DNA of 64,000 bases from Polytrichum commune (lineage: Eukaryota > Streptophyta > Polytrichopsida > Polytrichales > Polytrichaceae). Under the pieces are notes generated by a model that saw nothing but the letters and a program-made list of their open reading frames with translations, made no database searches and was not told the DNA's origin. Location of the stretch: positions 25,358,001-25,422,000 of the forward strand of contig OX485806.1 of assembly GCA_950295325.1 (NCBI GenBank). Direction: 5' to 3'. This document shows, piece by piece, positions 1-12,400 of this stretch (positions are counted from its first letter, which is position 1; each line of letters starts with the position of its first letter). The position numbers and the translations under genes were made by a program.

Positions 1-69
1 GATATTTAAAAAAATTATTTGAATTGTCAATATTTATATATACAATATTAATCATATTATATGTTGTTT

Positions 70-1190
70 TGCATTCAGGAAACTTATCATGAAATCAATA
101 TTTGTTCATTTCTTTGGACTACATGAATTTCTTTGTAGTCCTACTCTTAGCCCTCGTTTGCCACCTTATGCAGAATTGGTAGCAATACACTTGGCTAATG
201 CTCTAGAATCATCATATGATTTTGGTCACGATTCAGATATTTTACACAATATGATTACTTTGAGACTATAAAGAGTGACACATCTATTAGCTGTGATAAA
301 TCATGAAGTGCATTTGTATTACTTAATTTATTTGCATTTGAGTGACCTTCATTGTGTTTTCCGACACATTTTGATATTATATTTTTTGATTCATTGGATG
401 ATTGGATTTCAAATATTTGTTTGTTTGCAAACAATTATCTTCATTTACTAGGATGCACATAGAAAGTTCTTTATAATTTTTTTTAAACATAACAATTAAA
501 ATGAATCATTCACATAAGGGACATTATTCTAGGAATTAATTTTTAATGAAACAAATTTTTAACCTTTAGATCATTCAATTGATGGTGTTACCTTTATAAT
601 GTATTCAAATGGTATTACATTATATAATCACTTATGCATTTTTTCCCATATATATAGGTATATGCTTTGGTTTTGCATAATATAATATAATATAATATAT
701 ATTTACATAATATATTGTATAAAAATATAATATTAGTTGTATTTTTGTTTTTTTACATTCAAGTGTTCTAGGCTCATGGACCTAAGCTCACCACTGATTG
801 CTTTTGGACTTAGGCTCATTTGAAAGTGAGTAAGTTTTAACACAATTGTTGATTCAATTCATCCATTTCATGAAATTCATTGGTTGATTTTTATTTCTTC
901 AAACTTATTTACATATTTAATCGATTTGATTTCAGGGATACGACTGGAAAGAGGAAATGTCTTCCAATCTTGGGCACATAGACAATTCCTACGAAGTCCA
1001 AGCTATAGCCCGCGTAACCCATCATATGCCAAGAATGTTGCAGTTGCAATGTTAAATGTCGAAGATTCAGATCCAAATGAAGAATCTTCCTATAGTTCCA
1101 AAATTAATTCACAATGTATAGGTATTTAAATATATATATATAGATGACGAGGCAGAAGATAGTAAAATGTGCAGTGCTACTAGCGATGAA
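70..1190 (+). pseudogene. Two paralogous exon-like coding blocks of an unknown protein
   Basis: Two short open blocks, about 80-270 and 935-1130, each follow a TTCAG splice-acceptor-like site. Both encode the same pattern: a hydrophobic/aromatic stretch, then FL-x-SP-x-x-SPR-x-P-x-YA-x-x-VA, then an acidic Ser-rich tail. They look like a duplicated exon, or two exons of a repeat-containing protein, separated by an AT-rich stretch of about 660 bp that resembles an intron. A further acidic block (DDEAEDSK) follows an AG at about 1,143. I do not recognise the family, and no clean donor site joins the blocks. They could be the last exons of a gene starting left of the window or a decayed copy of one. 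Confidence 0.35.
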
Positions 1191-1249
1191 TCAATTTGGT
1201 ATACATTGGATTTCATGTTGTTTATCCTCCCCACCCTTCTTATTACTAA

Positions 1250-1690
1250 ACCCTAAAATCAAAAGTCTTTAGGCCAAAATTCCACGGTTATAGGATACTA
1301 GTGGCCCTATTACCAAATATTTTACCTTCCTCACTGCTCAGAAGTTACCGCTCATTGCTCACCACTCATTGCCCACCGCTCACAAGATAGTACTCCCCAC
1401 TGGAGAACGACGAAACAAGGTGTGTTGATAGACAGATGATGCGGTTGATTTGAATGTTGACAAATTAACGAACGTGGGGAAGGAAGTCAAGGTTGTAGCT
1501 GAATCTTCAAGGTCTTTGTTGTTTCTCGATAGGACGAGAAGATTATAGCCACATCGACGTTCGTTGATGGAGCGGATGAAGGACCGAACAATTTGCTATG
1601 TTGATTTACTTTGATCGGGACCACCTCCATCAAGAACGGACGATGAGTTGAAGCCACAAGCATCAAGGAGGTTGGCACAACGGAAGTAGA
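1250..1690. other. Intergenic DNA without recognisable gene
   Basis: No coding block with family resemblance on either strand. There is a short imperfect run of 'ctcattgctcaccactcattgcccaccgctcac'-like triplet phrases near 1,340-1,385. Only short frames are open. Confidence 0.4.
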
Positions 1691-2870
1691 GTTGATAGAA
1701 AGAGAAGGAATGTTAGATTGAACATGTAATGTTCAACGGAGCGAAAAACACATGACATAGTTGACTATTGTTATGCAACATTCTTAAGGGAATAAAGATC
1801 ATCCATGAGATTATATTACTTATGGCAAACAATTGTAAGTACACATGAGGTCCACAAATGGCCACAATTATTAAGGCACAATGTAGTACTAGGCCGAGAG
1901 GAATTCTAGGAAGTAGATTGTGTCAAGAGGCCCCCTCAAGAATGAATTTGACCTCATTGAAGCTAAATGTTTGAGCGTGAATAAACAAGTCAAAGTTAGG
2001 ATCTATATTGGAAACCTTGACAAAGATAAAGTAGAAGTGCTAACAATGCATAAACAAATTTCACTTGCAACCGAACCTTGATATCATTTCTTTGAAGGCC
2101 GGGCAATTACACTCGGGTAGAGAGTTCACTGTGAGTTGGTTAACTGATTGTATAGGTGCAGGCTTGGACTGCAACATGATAACAGAACCAAATCCAAGGC
2201 GGGGAATCATAATTACCATCAAGATGGTTCCGTCCATAACTCGTGTGGACGAGACCATCTGCATTTGTTTTGTTGATGGTGTGGTGGCGGACCGTCACGG
2301 GGCTTGGACTGCCTAGAAGCAAGGTAAGAGTCTAGGTTGGCTGGAACATCCACACCAGAGAGGTTGAGGGGAGGAGCGGAGGTGTTGAAGAGGCGAGTTG
2401 GTGTGATGTGTTTTTTTTGCGAGAATTGAAAGCCAGCATTTTTAAGCTACTGGATCTTCAGACAAGTGAGATTGGTACCAAACTTGACAAATCACACGGG
2501 TGGGATTGGAGGTCTATTTTGGTCAGCAGAGAAATTGTCGACTCACTTGTGACGCGAGCCCTTGACACAACACTTAATGTCGTCCGGGAAAAAGAATAAC
2601 TTCTCGATTTTAGGTGTTGTAAATTTGTAATAGTTCCAAACTCCAAGGTATGTCGGGGCAAGAGTGCTCTTGCCGTTGGTGATGATTTTGGTAGTGCATT
2701 TCTTCTTGGTGGCCACATGCATGGCCCAACATGCATTGGAGGAATTATAAGGAACACGAGCAATATGCTAGAGGTTCTTGTCCACTTTAGATTTTTATAC
2801 AGCAATGACCTGGCGAAAACCAAGACCTCTAGCACAGAGAAAGAAGATATTACAACGTTGTCTCTCATAA
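1690..2870 (-). pseudogene. SWIM zinc-finger / MULE-type transposase fragment (decayed)
   Basis: Read on the minus strand, the stretch around 2,061-2,150 encodes VNSLPECNCPAFKEM, the first half of a SWIM zinc finger (C-x-C ... C-x-H). Downstream (2,055 towards 1,900), after frame breaks, comes a region reading YFIFVKVSN-x-DP-x-x-DLFIHA and FSFNEVKFILEG. This is the layout of SWIM-domain proteins derived from Mutator-like transposases, which are common in plant genomes. Upstream, 2,868-2,458 is one open frame of 136 codons with no domain I recognise, possibly part of the same protein. The second SWIM half (CxH) is not intact and several stops interrupt the frame, so this is a relic. SWIM domains bind DNA or protein through zinc. 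Confidence 0.55.
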
Positions 2871-2949
2871 TATTGTGCTACTACTCCAAGTCTTCACACC
2901 AATTATATCTAGAAGTGTTAGAGAAACTAACACTTAATAATATTACATT

Positions 2950-4455
2950 TTAATTAAAAAACAATTAAATTATTTGTTCAAGATTGAGAGTTTGCCGGAA
3001 ATGAGATAAGGTTGATAGAAAAATATTCAAACCTTCTAGAGGTGGAAGTCCGAAATGAAAAATAATTGAAGAAAAAGTTGAACCCTCATTTTAAAGGGAT
3101 CACCTCAAATAGTGGAGGTAAGCTTCTTCCGCAACTTTTACCCCACCGTCCATCCAATTGACTCAGTATGACATTCATCACCGTTCATTTGTTTCAAATA
3201 TTTATTTTGAAATTTTAATTACATCGTCTTTCATCCGACAATTCTTCATTCATTATTGATTTTGTTATGTGAAAAGATACTTGTCACATAAAATCTTACA
3301 TCATCGAGGCAAATTCTACTAATTTAAAGGTTATAATCAATCAATAATTTGTAAAATCAATTTGCCTCAACCCGTTCAATTGTTTTGGCATCTTGTCACC
3401 TCGGATCCCCTGAAATTAGCCTTTGAATCAAATGTCATGGTCATTGAACCAAATTACTCTCTTATCCATCCATCTTAATCCTCTTATGACGTACATTGAC
3501 TTGAATTTAGCCTAAACAACATATCATTAATTATTTGGCATCTATTTTTTAGGTTCTCATCTATTTAAGTTAATTTCCATACCTAAAATTATCATAACTT
3601 TTATTATAATTTTGTTTTTAATCCTTATTTCTTATAATAATAAACTTTATCAACCAAAGAGTCAAATAAACCCTTCACAATTGAAGTCAATGGTTATTTC
3701 AAATACAATTCACATTTGTATTTTATTTTTAAATTGAAGTGGAAGTAATCTACTATCTTCCAAAGAGATGGAAAATGCTCCATCTTGAGCACGAAAAGCC
3801 TCATTGATATCAACATTTTTTTATTAATGCGATTGGATTTTCCAATGAAATAAATCCCATAATGTCTTCTACATGGTTGTCAATTTGTACCAAGTGTTAA
3901 ATCCTTGTTTGGCCAGGTGTTGGAATAATAAGGTTGCTTTTCTAACTAACCAAGACGAGAATAGGTGGACAAGCCAATGTTGAAAGAATATAATAAACTT
4001 GAGAGCGTATAATTCTATCGAAAGTTTTCCAAATTTGGCCAATAAGATATGATAGGGTAGTCAAAAAATGCACTTTGACATAAGACATATGCATCTTCAT
4101 ACCCTTCTCAAAGGCTTTCTAATAAGGGTTTTCCAAGTCACCTCCCAAAATTTCAGTGCCATACGTGAAAGTAGGAAGCACTAAAAACCTTGAATAGGTG
4201 AGATTTGAGCTCCCAAAATGACATCAACTACCACTTCTTCCCTTAAAGTTCTCATCAACCCTTTCATCCCTACAATCACTCAACTGTTACTAGATGGCTG
4301 AAAGTAAGCATGTGAATAAAATCCCATCCCAAGATATATGTATTCATGGGTGACCTCAATTTGGTCCTTATTCAAATAAAATGTCTCTTGGTTCAATCTC
4401 CTGTCATCGTGGCCAAATATCATGATTTTAGTCTAAAATAGATTGACTTCAAGGT
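2950..4455. other. AT-rich intergenic DNA
   Basis: I see no gene, RNA or structured repeat. Only short frames are open and none resembles a known family. Confidence 0.4.
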
Positions 4456-4456
4456 T

Positions 4457-4879
4457 AAGATAGAAATACCCAAACCAGTTAACCACCCTCTACCCGTGTA
4501 CTAGATCGTTGTCATAATAGTGAAGTGCCATTTCTAAAACCGATCATGGCAAGGTGACAACTTCAATGCATGTACACTTAATGTAGCCAATGGGAGTCAA
4601 GTTTTAATGTACTCATGAGGTAACCAATTTAGGCGATGTTCTGTATGGAAATGCGGATTAGCTTGTTCAGTGTAGGCAGGATCTAATGAACGAGTAGGAG
4701 GTTTACGAACTTTCCACTTTGAAAATTTGTAGAATTTTTTGTGCAGGGCAAAAAAATATGAAACAATTTGCATTCTTAATGAATCCTTCTCATCTATCTT
4801 GGAAATTTATCTCATGATTATAAGACCATTTGTTCAATGCAAATCACCTTATTTTCACAGGTTATGGCATTTCTACCTT
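4457..4879. mobile_element. MITE-like repeat, family A, copy 1
   Basis: About 420 bp, clearly homologous over its length to 53,717-54,148. Both copies begin with a form of AAGGTAGAAATRCC and end with its inverse (GGTTATGGYATTTCTACCTT), giving terminal inverted repeats of about 20 bp. It has no coding capacity, so it is a non-autonomous DNA element. The superfamily is not determined because I cannot fix the target-site duplication. Confidence 0.6.
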
Positions 4880-4959
4880 AGAAGAAGTGCAAAACTTATA
4901 GCTCGTTCAAAGTCTTTGTAGGCCTGCGCCTGATGTAGAGAGTAGAACAAGTCTACGAG

Positions 4960-5260
4960 TTCTATCAACCCAACTTACCTTTAGTTCATCCACTTTGGTA
5001 TTTCCCACATCCTAACATCTTGTAATGAAATCTTGTCATGGATGCTTGCAACTTGGATAGAAAATCACTTGGTGACGGCAATCGAGGATTGTAAATCTAC
5101 AATGCCCAAATTGTTTTCACAAGGAATGACAAGTAATATTGGGATTACATACAGTGCCAGTGACATTACACGGGTGGGTTTCGATTGGTATTGAGCAAGA
5201 CAAATAGAATCGGTGATACTAAATACATTGTTGAGTGCAGTGGATCACATGTTTACATGA
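4960..5260. repeat. Dispersed foldback-family repeat arm
   Basis: This stretch shares diagnostic phrases with 30,440-30,760, 57,000-57,360 and both arms of 62,035-63,000. Examples are 'acaaggaatgacaa', 'attgagcaagacaa' and 'gatactaaatac'. It is one arm of a dispersed non-coding repeat. Just beyond it, at about 5,303-5,332, is a 15-bp tandem duplication (catgagctatgt). Confidence 0.5.
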
Positions 5261-5299
5261 GATGTTAAATATATAGCACGTCTCCAAATGATCAAACTG

Positions 5300-6415
5300 T
5301 CATGAGCTATGTCATGAGCTATGTCATTTTCGACAGCTACGTCGAGGGAAAAAATCACAGGGACATAACTAATTTTGAGCACCAGCCGATCAATTTGAGA
5401 CGTTTGGAACACTAGGGATTAAGTACAATATGATCGCCTGTGTATACAACGATTGAGTAGGTTGTAGTGTATGAGCAACAACGTTACTGCAAGATCTACA
5501 CACCACAACCAGAAACAAACCCCAAAAAATAAAACGAAAAGCCATCCGGAAATCATATAGTTGGCACGGCAGCAGAAACAACCAAAACATTGACACCAAA
5601 ATTCAAAAATATGCTGCAAACCTAGAGAGGTCCACCAAAGGCCACAGTCAGATTCAAGTGTGTTGTTGAGACATCATTACACAATGTAAAGAAGGCAGTC
5701 AAAATTCCCCTCCACACAGAATACTGGTACATGAAGATAAGGAGACACTCCACCTTGGAAAGACATGTTTGTACAGGAAGCTGACAATCGGAAGGATCAG
5801 TGGTCAACCAACTGAGACTCCCTCCATATCATGACCAAGAGTCCTTTCCATCCTGACAAACACAATGCTTCCTGTGTAAACCTGAAAAATAAGACCAGGA
5901 GAGACACTTAGCATGTCTTTGAATATAATCTTCGACACTTTATCGAAAGGCCCAAGATTTTCCATCTGTCCCATTGGCCACACAGCAAGCAAAAGCCAGT
6001 GCATTTCAAATTGTTTCGAGAGCTGCAATGGGTAGTAAAAGGGTAATCTCTGCAGACTCGAATCTGTGGGTTGCCCCAAGATTAACAATGTAGATTGTGG
6101 CTGCATGGTGGTTGAGCTTGCATCTCACTCACTGCTTCAGCAGTGATCACTGGCTTACAGCAGCACCGCAACTCAACGCTCGTTGTTGAAGGTCCCCTGA
6201 GGCCCAACTAAACTCCACAAGTCAGCCTTTGTGACATGTGCACAAAATATGGAAACTCCAGTTTTCCCCAACTATAGTAACAACAACTTGGTGGAGGCCA
6301 ACACTGTGAAGACCACACAACTAGAACGTACTACCTTTTAAGTGCACAATCCAACCATCTGTGGTTCGCCATTTACACGCTTGGACACAGAAACATCCCA
6401 GAAAACTGACCTTTG
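5300..6415 (-). other. 3' flank / probable 3' UTR of the MOS1 homologue
   Basis: No recognisable coding sequence. The stretch from about 5,620 to 6,415 is less AT-rich than the outer flanks and lies directly downstream of the MOS1 stop codon, so part of it is probably 3' UTR. The minus-strand frame at 6,106-5,804 (100 codons) has no family resemblance and is best read as untranslated. I could not fix a polyadenylation site. Confidence 0.35.
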
Positions 6416-9400
6416 CTACCCTGCAACTTGACTGGGCACTGCCCCACCTGTTGCATCAATTACCAAGCGTTGCTTGGTAACAGGTGGTTCTCGCCGATGC
6501 TCAACCTCTGTGTTTCGAGCTCCTGTGCGACCCCCACCAAACCGCCCCCTACGACCATGGTTGAAGTCCCTTCCACGAGACACAGGAGGGCTTCCACCTT
6601 CCCCAGTCCAATGTCCACTATCTACTTTAGGACTTGGAATAGCCATTGGGGCTGTTTGCTGAGGTGCCTTGCTCTGATGTTGCCCTGAAGATTGCTGTGA
6701 ACCTTGGGAATCAGCTGCCTCTTGCTTTTTGGATTCATTTCTGCCAGACTGGGAAATTGGTAGATCCCTATCGGATGCATGGGTCCGTGAAGAACCTGCA
6801 CGATACCCATCATGGGCAGCAGTTTGCTGCCAATGGCTCTGGCCTCTTTGAGGTGCACCAGAGGGCCTCATTTCATGCTCTCCCTCAAACCTTCCACGCT
6901 GATGAGAGCCATGTTCATTACTATCAGTAGACTGCTGGTAGTCACCCCTGGAGGATTGCTGGTGCTGGTGCTGGTAATGTCTTTCACGAGGCATAGGCTG
7001 ACCAGGCTCCTTATGTGCTGGTGCAGTCACTGACTTGTTTTGTGGATGTGGCCCAGCAAAGACTTGCTGATTGGGTGCCTGTTCCCTTTCAGACACTTGC
7101 TGCCTGGGATGGTTACCTCCGCCAGTGCGATTGGGCTGGTGAGGGCCAGAATTTTCAGATGGGAAAGATCCATCAGCCGGTACACTAAAATTGCGAGAGT
7201 GTTGAACTGACCCCTGCTCGTGCCCTTTGTTCTTTGAGAAACGAGGGTTTTGTCCTTGCTGATCCTGTCCCCGTTGAGCAGGTGCAGAGGTGGGCCGAGG
7301 CGGTTGATAAGGTTTTTGGTGAGCTGGCTGCTCCCTCTCTGGCGCATGAAGAGGATCTGGAACAGAAACCTGGGTTGGAGTTGGAGCTGGCAGCCCCTTA
7401 GTAGGTGCAGGGTTAGATGGGGATGTGATCTGAGTAGCCTGAAGAGCAGCCAGTGGTTGATTTCCAGGTCCCTGGTTTCTTCGAAAGGGAGGATGTCCTC
7501 CAGACTTCTGATCGGTCCTTGCTGGTTGATTTCCAGTATCCCCAGTAGCAAGACCACTAGGGTGTGATGAAGACGAATCTTTCACATTTTCAGAGCCTCT
7601 GTCATTTCCAGAGCCACGCTGACGCCATGCCCCATGAGGCCTCTTGCTCGCTGGATCAGCTTGTTTGGCATCATGGTTCAATTTGGCTTCCACAGATGAT
7701 GACTGTTTGGCTTCTGGGACATGGATAGTTTCTCCACTATTAGCAGGACTAGGGGGAGCAGCTTGTGTGTTGGTGTTTAGGGATGTTTGAGTATGTCGCT
7801 GAGAAGAGGGTGCCCGTGCTTCAACAGCCTCCAGGTGTTTCAGAACAGGTTTAGGGCTGTAACGCTCCAGTTCTCCTCGTTTTACAGGAGCTTGAGCTGA
7901 CTGCTGTACAGCACTTGACTCTTCTTTCGGCTGTTCACTAGTTCGGGTGTCAACACTGTCTGCCTTGCTGCCTCCCCCAGCTTGGGGAGATCTCACTGGT
8001 GCCCACACCATGCTGTCATTAACGTGCGATTTGTCTGCTACTCGTACATCCTGTGATCCCCGGTCGCCACGTGCTGGACGCCTAGCACTATGACCCTTGC
8101 GCTGCACGCGTTTAGTAGGGAGATCTCCGTTGGTTGAAACTGCAGATTCTTCATCACCAGTCAAAGCATCTCCTGACAGATTGACATTAAACAAGCTCGT
8201 TGTATCCTTGCCAGAATCTGCACGAAGTAAGATTAAATTTGAGTCAACTGGAATGTCACTTCCTGAAGAGCCATTTGTGTGAAGTTCGGCAATTATGTCA
8301 CCAAACTGTATGCCTTCTCCAGAAATTGGACCTTCTTGTGGAATTTCTTTCAGAGTCCTCCTATTACTGCGTTTACTACTAGTCTTCTTGCGTGAGGTGC
8401 TGCTCATGGTCACTTGACTTGCGTGATCTACCAAATCTGTGTCTTGTGATGCTGAAGCTCCAATATTCCATCCCCCATTGTCAGCAAACATGGGAAAATT
8501 CACTTGGTCTGCATCGTCCAGCCTCACAACTATCTGCTTTTTCTCTGGCCTGCCCCTGTGAGATCTAGGCTGCTGCTGTGCCTTCACCTGTTGACCATGC
8601 AACTCAGGCTGTGCCACAGGAGTGCTCAGAAGAGGAGCAGCAGTTACGGTTGGAGCGGGAAGGATTGCAGTTGGTTGGGCTACAGTGCCATTCATTTTTC
8701 CTTTTGTGCTTTCAGCCATGGCTACAGCTACAGCCGCTTTCCGGCCATTGGCCTTCCTGTCACGTTCTCGTTTGCCATGCTCATTGCGTCCACTGCCTCG
8801 ACTGGTGCTGCTACTGAAGCCAGTATCAACCACTGGTTCATTGTCGAGAGGTAGTGGCTGCTCCAATGTTGAAACATCATCTTCAGGTGTTGTCTTTAAG
8901 GTCTCCACGAGGGTCTCATCAGTGGTCGATACATGTGCTCTTCCTCTTCGATCCAGCTCTTCCAGCTTTGCTCTGGCCTTCGCCTTCTGCTCTTTGATCC
9001 TTTCTTCCTCCTCCTTCTGCAATTGCCTTGCTCGCTGGGCAGCAATTTCCTTCATCTTAGCCCGCTGCAATAGTCCATTTCCTGAAATTAACTAGAGGAC
9101 AATAACTCCACAAATATGACAAATAAAGGTACAGGCCTTACCCAAAGGAGTAAAATAGCAGAAAAGGCAAGAGGACACCAAAGTGCACAATATCTACATC
9201 AAGATCTGAGATACCATAAGTTCCCTCTATGCGCTTGCAATTTCAAAGACACCAGGATATATTAGATGAAGAGAAAGGGCGCACCTGTGCATCAAAATCA
9301 TATGGATCAGGTTGCAATGAACTCTCAGATTCTGGAGCAGTGTTGTCTGAAGAATCTGTGGGTACTGGAGTAGCTTGAGCAACAACTGGTTTTATAACTG

Positions 9401-12400
9401 GTGCTGGGGCAGTAACCAAGGGACGTGGACTTGACTCTGCCAATGGAACCTTAGGTCGCCACTCTTTCTCCCCATCATGTGAAGAGGCCTTGGCCTTGGC
9501 TTTTGTTCCATCTTTTCCCACACTGTCGTGGACTGCAGGGGTTAGGACCCCGGACGCATTCAATGCTCCAGTATCACCAACAACTGGCTCAATTCGAGGA
9601 CTATCTACACCACTTACCCCAGAACGTCTTATATTACGCGGTTTCTCACTAGCTTTCTGACTCTCAGTCTCTGAGGCAGGAGGAGAGGGTACAGCAGCAA
9701 ACTTATCTTGACTGGGAGGGTGTGAAACTTCTGGTGAAGGTGCAACCTCACTTGTTGCAATGCGTGGAGCATTTCCAAGAATACCAGGTTTTGTTGTCTT
9801 TTGCTGACCAGACCGTGAAGGATGTACACTTGCAGCAGCTGGGCCAATAACCTCTCTGTTGTTGTTATTTTCAGCTCTCCTGCTACCTCTTTCCCACTTT
9901 CCAGACATTTCTTTGGTCACTACCTTTGCCACAACTTCCTTGTCCACAACATTTAACACTTTTCTCTCAGTCTGATCCCTTCCTTCTGGAACTTCAACAG
10001 CATCATTAATCTTGATTGTAGGGGTGGATACATCTTCCTCAAGTTTCAAGGATGCAATAGTTTCAGGTTTTGGCCCAACTATCACCTTTGCCTGCTCCTC
10101 ATCTTTTGGTACTTCCAGGTCAACGATATTCTTGTCATGTTTACTGTCCAACTTTACAGTATCTTCATGCTTCACTTCTTCAACAGCAGTCACCTCAATC
10201 TGTGCTGGAGCAGGAGACTGCTTTCCTGAGGTATCTGATGATGGGAGTGGAATCTCCTCCTCAAATACTGGCTTGGAGAAATCCATCGGCTCATCAGATG
10301 CTCCCCAGTCACGATGACCAGCATGATGACCACTTGATCCCCCTCTATGAGACTGCCGGTGACTGTCAGTAACAGGATTTGCAGACTGAATTGCTGCACC
10401 CCTCCGATTATCACCAGCATCCTGACTTGGAGCAGGACCACCAGTAAATCTCTCACTGTAACCCCTTCCTTCTTTATGACCAGGACCTTCTTTGTGGAAG
10501 TTAGGACCTTCATGATAACCTTCTCCCACAGAATCATTCCGATCTCGTACATTGTTGTTTAAAGGATGCCGAGGCCCTTGGTTCATGCCTCCGTGAGGAT
10601 AACGTCCAAAAGCTTCAGGAGGAGGACCCCTGTGCTGTGGATATCCACCATATGGCCCACCCCCCATGCCTAACATCATTCTTTCTGATTCCTCCATCCC
10701 CTGGTAATTTGGAGGTCCATAGAAACCATCATAAGGACCTGGACCTTGATACATATTTGGCCTCAAGGGATGCATAGGGCCAGCAGGCCGGAGCAAGGGA
10801 CCTGCATTGCTATACATATCACCATGGTGACCATAACCACCAGGACCTGGCACTCCACGACCATAAGGTGCAGGCCCAAGACCAAACCGTGGTTGATGCA
10901 TAAATCCAGGTCCATCATGAGGAAAATGACCAGGCCCTGGAGGAGGTCCATACTGGCCCACAGGTGGAGCACCTCCTCGGCGCCAACTATCATCTGCTGG
11001 ACCACCTAAAGGAGGAGCATCACGCCTCCAATTATCAGCCTGAGACAACTGCCCACCATGCAAGGGCCTTGGAGGTGGTCCCTCCCTGTGCCAGTTGCCC
11101 TCTGATATTGGTGGAGGACCTTGAAAAGGAGCAGGCTCCCTTCTCCATGAATCCATTGCGCCCCGGTCCTGGATTCCATAATTCTCTGTGGGAGGAGTTG
11201 GCAATACTTCGTCTGCAATCATTCCCCGTCAACCAACAAAGGGCATTAGCGTTGCTGTAAAAACTGCACATAATACAAACAAGGCTCCCACAAAGTCCAT
11301 GTAAGACATATCGCAGAAAAATCTCTTGATCACTCCAAACCATATACAAGCTTTACCCAATAGGATCATCTAAAGCCAATCAGGTATAGACCTACCATGA
11401 GGACCAGGTGGTGCATGTGACCACGTCTCTTCTGAAGCTGGCACTTTCTCTTCAACTGAGCCCCCTCGCTCTGGAACAGAGGTTCCTGTCCAATCAATAT
11501 GGACACTGTTATGAACATCTGCCCATTCCAAACGTTCTAAGTTGGACAAGGTTGTCAAAAATGAATTGCATAATACCATTAGGGTGTTGTCTTGGTTGTT
11601 GACTAGAATACATGAATTGAAATGCTTCCGAGATTACAAGATATTGAAAACTAGGACTTTCAAGGCCATAATAAAGGATTATACTCTTCATATAGAGCTC
11701 CTACTTTTAAATGATCCCCCAAAAGATATTTTTGCAAAGCATGCATTTTAATCCAGAAGAACCCAAAGTAACTACCTGAGACTAACCACTCACCTTGCTG
11801 AGGGCGAAGGTCTGGATTTTTCTCTGAGCCCAATGTCGGGAAGTCTGTCCTTGTTAGCTGGAAACGAGAAACCTGGTGCGGCTCTTCTCCCTGAAAAAAA
11901 AAACAACCCCTTCCCCTATCAGATACTCCCCTCCTGCTGATATTCAGAAACTCAACCAAAGACAACAGAATCTCTGCGAATATCAAGAGAAAATTTGCAA
12001 ATGACAAGAAGATCCAGAGCAATTTTCAAAAACCAGATCAGAAATTGACAAGAACATGACTTGGAAAGCTGGCAAATGGATCTAATTACTTCAGGAATTC
12101 AGAACACAATCTTCAAAGAACCTTCATGCAAACACCTTCAGAATCTCTCTAACCTCCTTCAAAAGTATAGCTTACCAGTCTGCGGGGAGCACCAGAAGTT
12201 CCCCATGCTGGCGGAGATGGATTGGCAGATTCTCCAAATTGAGAGAGATTAGAAAGCGATCGTGATGTGTCGGCACTCCGCGGCCGTGATAGTGGCACTG
12301 AAGTTTGCTGTGCCTGCCCCAGAACTCCAGAAGCGGAAGCCGGCCTTGCACCCCATGCACTGTTGGAATTTGCAGTACTTGAGAAGGAATCAGGTGATTG

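Noticed and set aside
5804-6106. 100-codon minus-strand frame downstream of MOS1
   Set aside because: It sits where the 3' UTR is expected and has no recognisable domain.
9081-9084. Acceptor TTTCAG|G at 9,082-9,084 for the last MOS1 exon
   Set aside because: Joining it to the donor at 9,285 shifts the frame and gives an early stop. The acceptor CTCTAG at 9,092-9,093 keeps phase.
8504-9095. Open plus-strand frames opposite the MOS1 exons (up to 157 codons)
   Set aside because: They lie antisense to a well-supported coding exon with low-complexity codon content, show no family resemblance and arise as shadows.
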